From NCBI GenBank assembly GCA_030054835.1, contig JASGVS010000032.1, positions 1-39,066 of the forward strand: DNA of 39,066 bases. Reading direction: 5' to 3'. Position numbers and translations under genes: made by a program. The notes under the pieces were generated by a model. It searched no databases, was not told where the DNA came from, and worked only from the letters and a program-made list of their open reading frames with translations. Source of the stretch: UBA3910 sp002391465 (lineage in GTDB: Bacteria > Bacillota > Limnochordia > Darwinibacteriales > Darwinibacteriaceae). Positions 38,075 to 39,066 of this stretch are shown in pieces (position 1 is the first letter of the stretch; the number at the start of each line of letters is the position of its first letter).

Positions 38075-38096
38075 TCTGACTCTCTAGTCGTCCATG

Positions 38097-38531
38097 TCAT
38101 ACCTTTGCGTCTCGTAGATTGATTTTGAATTTTTCCATTTCCTCTTGGCTCAACGATGCTATCACTCTAGAGACATGTAGGTCATCCTTGACCTTTTCTA
38201 TGTGAACCCATGCTGCCTGTTTGAGCACCTGCTGATTTACATCCAACTCCGGGTCATGGCCAACACTAATGCCCTGCTCCCCATATCGGGGTTCAGCCAG
38301 ATAACAGTATTCCATTCCGGCTGCATATTCCCGTTTAAACAAGAATTTTAAAATCTTGATAGCTAGATTTATTTCCTCCCGGGCCTCCCGAACTGCCGCT
38401 TCTGCGTGGCTTTCGCCCATTTCGACTCCACCTCCGGGAAGAGTCCAAAAGGATCTATTTTCTTCAACTACTTTGACCATAGCTATTCTTCCCTTGGAAA
38501 GAATAGCAGATAGAGCCCAGTCCCTATTCAT
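38097..38531 (-). CDS. NUDIX hydrolase
   Basis: This 144-residue NUDIX protein has the box GGGVEMGESHAEAAVREAREEINL near residues 33-56, with the Mg-binding REAREE helix intact. The small residue near the end of the box (EExGU) is Asn rather than Gly. It hydrolyses a nucleoside diphosphate linked to some group X. Substrate unknown. The ATG at 38531 is chosen because AGGGTGG lies eight bases before it. The frame extends four codons upstream to a GTG. It converges on the secreted-protein gene. Confidence 0.88.
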   Translation of the reverse strand: MNRDWALSAILSKGRIAMVKVVEENRSFWTLPGGGVEMGESHAEAAVREAREEINLAIKILKFLFKREYAAGMEYCYLAEPRYGEQGISVGHDPELDVNQQVLKQAAWVHIEKVKDDLHVSRVIASLSQEEMEKFKINLRDAKV

Positions 38532-38677
38532 AACCAGAACCACCCTGGATAGTTTCTTTATTAAACCGCATACACGAACCAGTTATGGGTCTTGGGGGCT
38601 AAATTCACCATACGAGCCAATTTACCTGTTCGGAACCAACAACCGGATGAACGGTTTTGTCCGAAAGAACAACAAAA

Positions 38678-38698
38678 AACCCCAGCGGTGCTGGGGTT
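38678..38698 (-). terminator. Terminator downstream of the tRNA fragment
   Basis: AACCCCAGC-GGT-GCTGGGGTT has a perfect 9-bp stem. On the minus strand it runs into six T. It lies 10 bases after the CCA end of the tRNA fragment, as a tRNA gene's own terminator would. Confidence 0.85.
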
Positions 38699-38708
38699 AA
38701 TTTTCATA

Positions 38709-38730
38709 TGGTGCCGAAGGTGGGAGTCGA
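38709..38730 (-). pseudogene. tRNA 3'-end fragment
   Basis: On the minus strand, TCGACTCCCACCTTCGGCAC followed by CA matches the 3' part of a tRNA: T-loop end, T-stem 3' strand CCCAC, acceptor strand CTTCGGC, discriminator A and CCA. The matching T-stem 5' strand and the rest of the tRNA are absent upstream, so it is only a fragment. Such 3' ends are common integration sites. A second TGGTGCCGA copy lies at 38757-38765. Confidence 0.6.
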
Positions 38731-38747
38731 TAGAACTAATGTTCTAT
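38730..38747. repeat. 18-bp palindrome next to the tRNA fragment
   Basis: ATAGAAC-TAAT-GTTCTAT is a perfect 7-bp inverted repeat lying between the two TGGTGCCGA copies. It could be part of a recombination site or a hairpin. No protein-binding claim can be made. Confidence 0.45.
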
Positions 38748-38768
38748 AGTGTTGTCTGGTGCCGATAT

Positions 38769-38789
38769 GCCCGTTTAGCGGGCTTTTTT
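38769..38789 (+). terminator. Plus-strand terminator at the right edge
   Basis: GCCCG-TTTAG-CGGGC followed by six T. No upstream gene on the plus strand is obvious, so it probably belonged to a gene lost at this junction. Confidence 0.75.
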
Positions 38790-38960
38790 GCGTGTGAGGG
38801 TGTTTCTATGTCCGCCCAGTATTGCCCTGTTATGAAAAATGCATGAGCAACTGATGGACAGAACTTGCTGCTCAAAATCTATGCACATTTCCAAAACATC
38901 ATCCATTCATATGTACCCGTAGGATAGGGAGGATTGTTTGAGTGAGTATTCCGATCGAAT

Positions 38961-39047
38961 AAGGCCACCTTCACGGAGAAAGAGGGCCACCCTCACGGTC
39001 AGATAAGGCCACTGTCACGGACTAGAAGGCCACCCTCTTTGTCACCG
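38961..39047. repeat. Four GGCCAC-containing direct repeats, IS21-type end
   Basis: AAGGCCACCTTCACGG (38961-38976), GGGCCACCCTCACGG (38984-38998), AAGGCCACTGTCACGG (39005-39020) and AAGGCCACCCTCTTTGTCACCG (39026-39047) repeat about every 22 bases. Spaced GGCCAC repeats like these are what I recall from IS21-family ends, where the transposase binds multiple sites. A possible tip starting TGT lies near 38935. The transposase genes would lie beyond the window. Positions 38790-38960 hold no recognisable gene. Confidence 0.55.
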
Positions 39048-39066
39048 TTTTGCTCAAATTATCCTT

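Noticed and set aside
38961..39047. CRISPR array from spaced repeats at the right edge
   Set aside because: Repeat units are short and imperfect, with spacers of only 5-8 bases. The pattern fits transposase-binding repeats better.

Overview
The window looks like a chromosomal segment of an anaerobic or facultative Bacillota (clostridial or Limnochordia-like). Base composition is near 50% G+C by eye. Shine-Dalgarno sequences are strong (GGAGG, AAGGAGG), GTG and TTG starts are common and one CTG start is likely, and intrinsic terminators with T-runs are abundant. No rRNA, complete tRNA or CRISPR array is visible. I cannot name the species.

Left edge (1-1353): the 5' end of an IS3-type transposase gene has apparently inserted into a thioredoxin-like gene that also carries a stop codon in its signal peptide. 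An RDD membrane protein follows. Region 1363-9105 is a beta-glucoside PTS locus. A PRD regulator faces an operon for EIIA, EIIB, EIIC, an old-yellow-enzyme/dienoyl-CoA-reductase-like flavoprotein, a GH1 6-phospho-beta-glucosidase and a dedicated HPr. The reductase suggests glycosides whose aglycone is chemically reduced after uptake.

Middle (9342-25130): an APC amino-acid permease; an ABC-2 exporter pair; a flavodoxin-domain protein; a two-module VOC protein; overlapping trkA-trkH potassium uptake genes; two GNAT acetyltransferases and an APH-type kinase; a fused double gamma-carbonic-anhydrase-like protein; a sedoheptulokinase-like kinase; a small VOC protein; and a membrane pyrophosphatase with the K+-dependent signature.

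Right half (25226-38531): a YeiH-type transporter is divergent from a LysR regulator. Next come a small secreted protein lying between the intact lysR tail and a decayed second copy of that tail, and a TetR-governed cluster (TetR, DUF998, DUF116, CPBP protease, GNAT) with two matching palindromic operators. Several gene relics, a membrane-embedded LuxR regulator, a DUF3592/zinc-ribbon/discoidin-like secreted-protein operon and a NUDIX hydrolase follow. The right edge (38678-39066) has a tRNA 3'-end fragment, a palindrome and repeats resembling an IS21-type end, so mobile DNA bounds the window on both sides.

The strongest candidates for undescribed biology are: the double gamma-CA protein, whose two modules carry complementary halves of one active site; the TetR/DUF116 regulon; and the PTS operon containing a flavin reductase.
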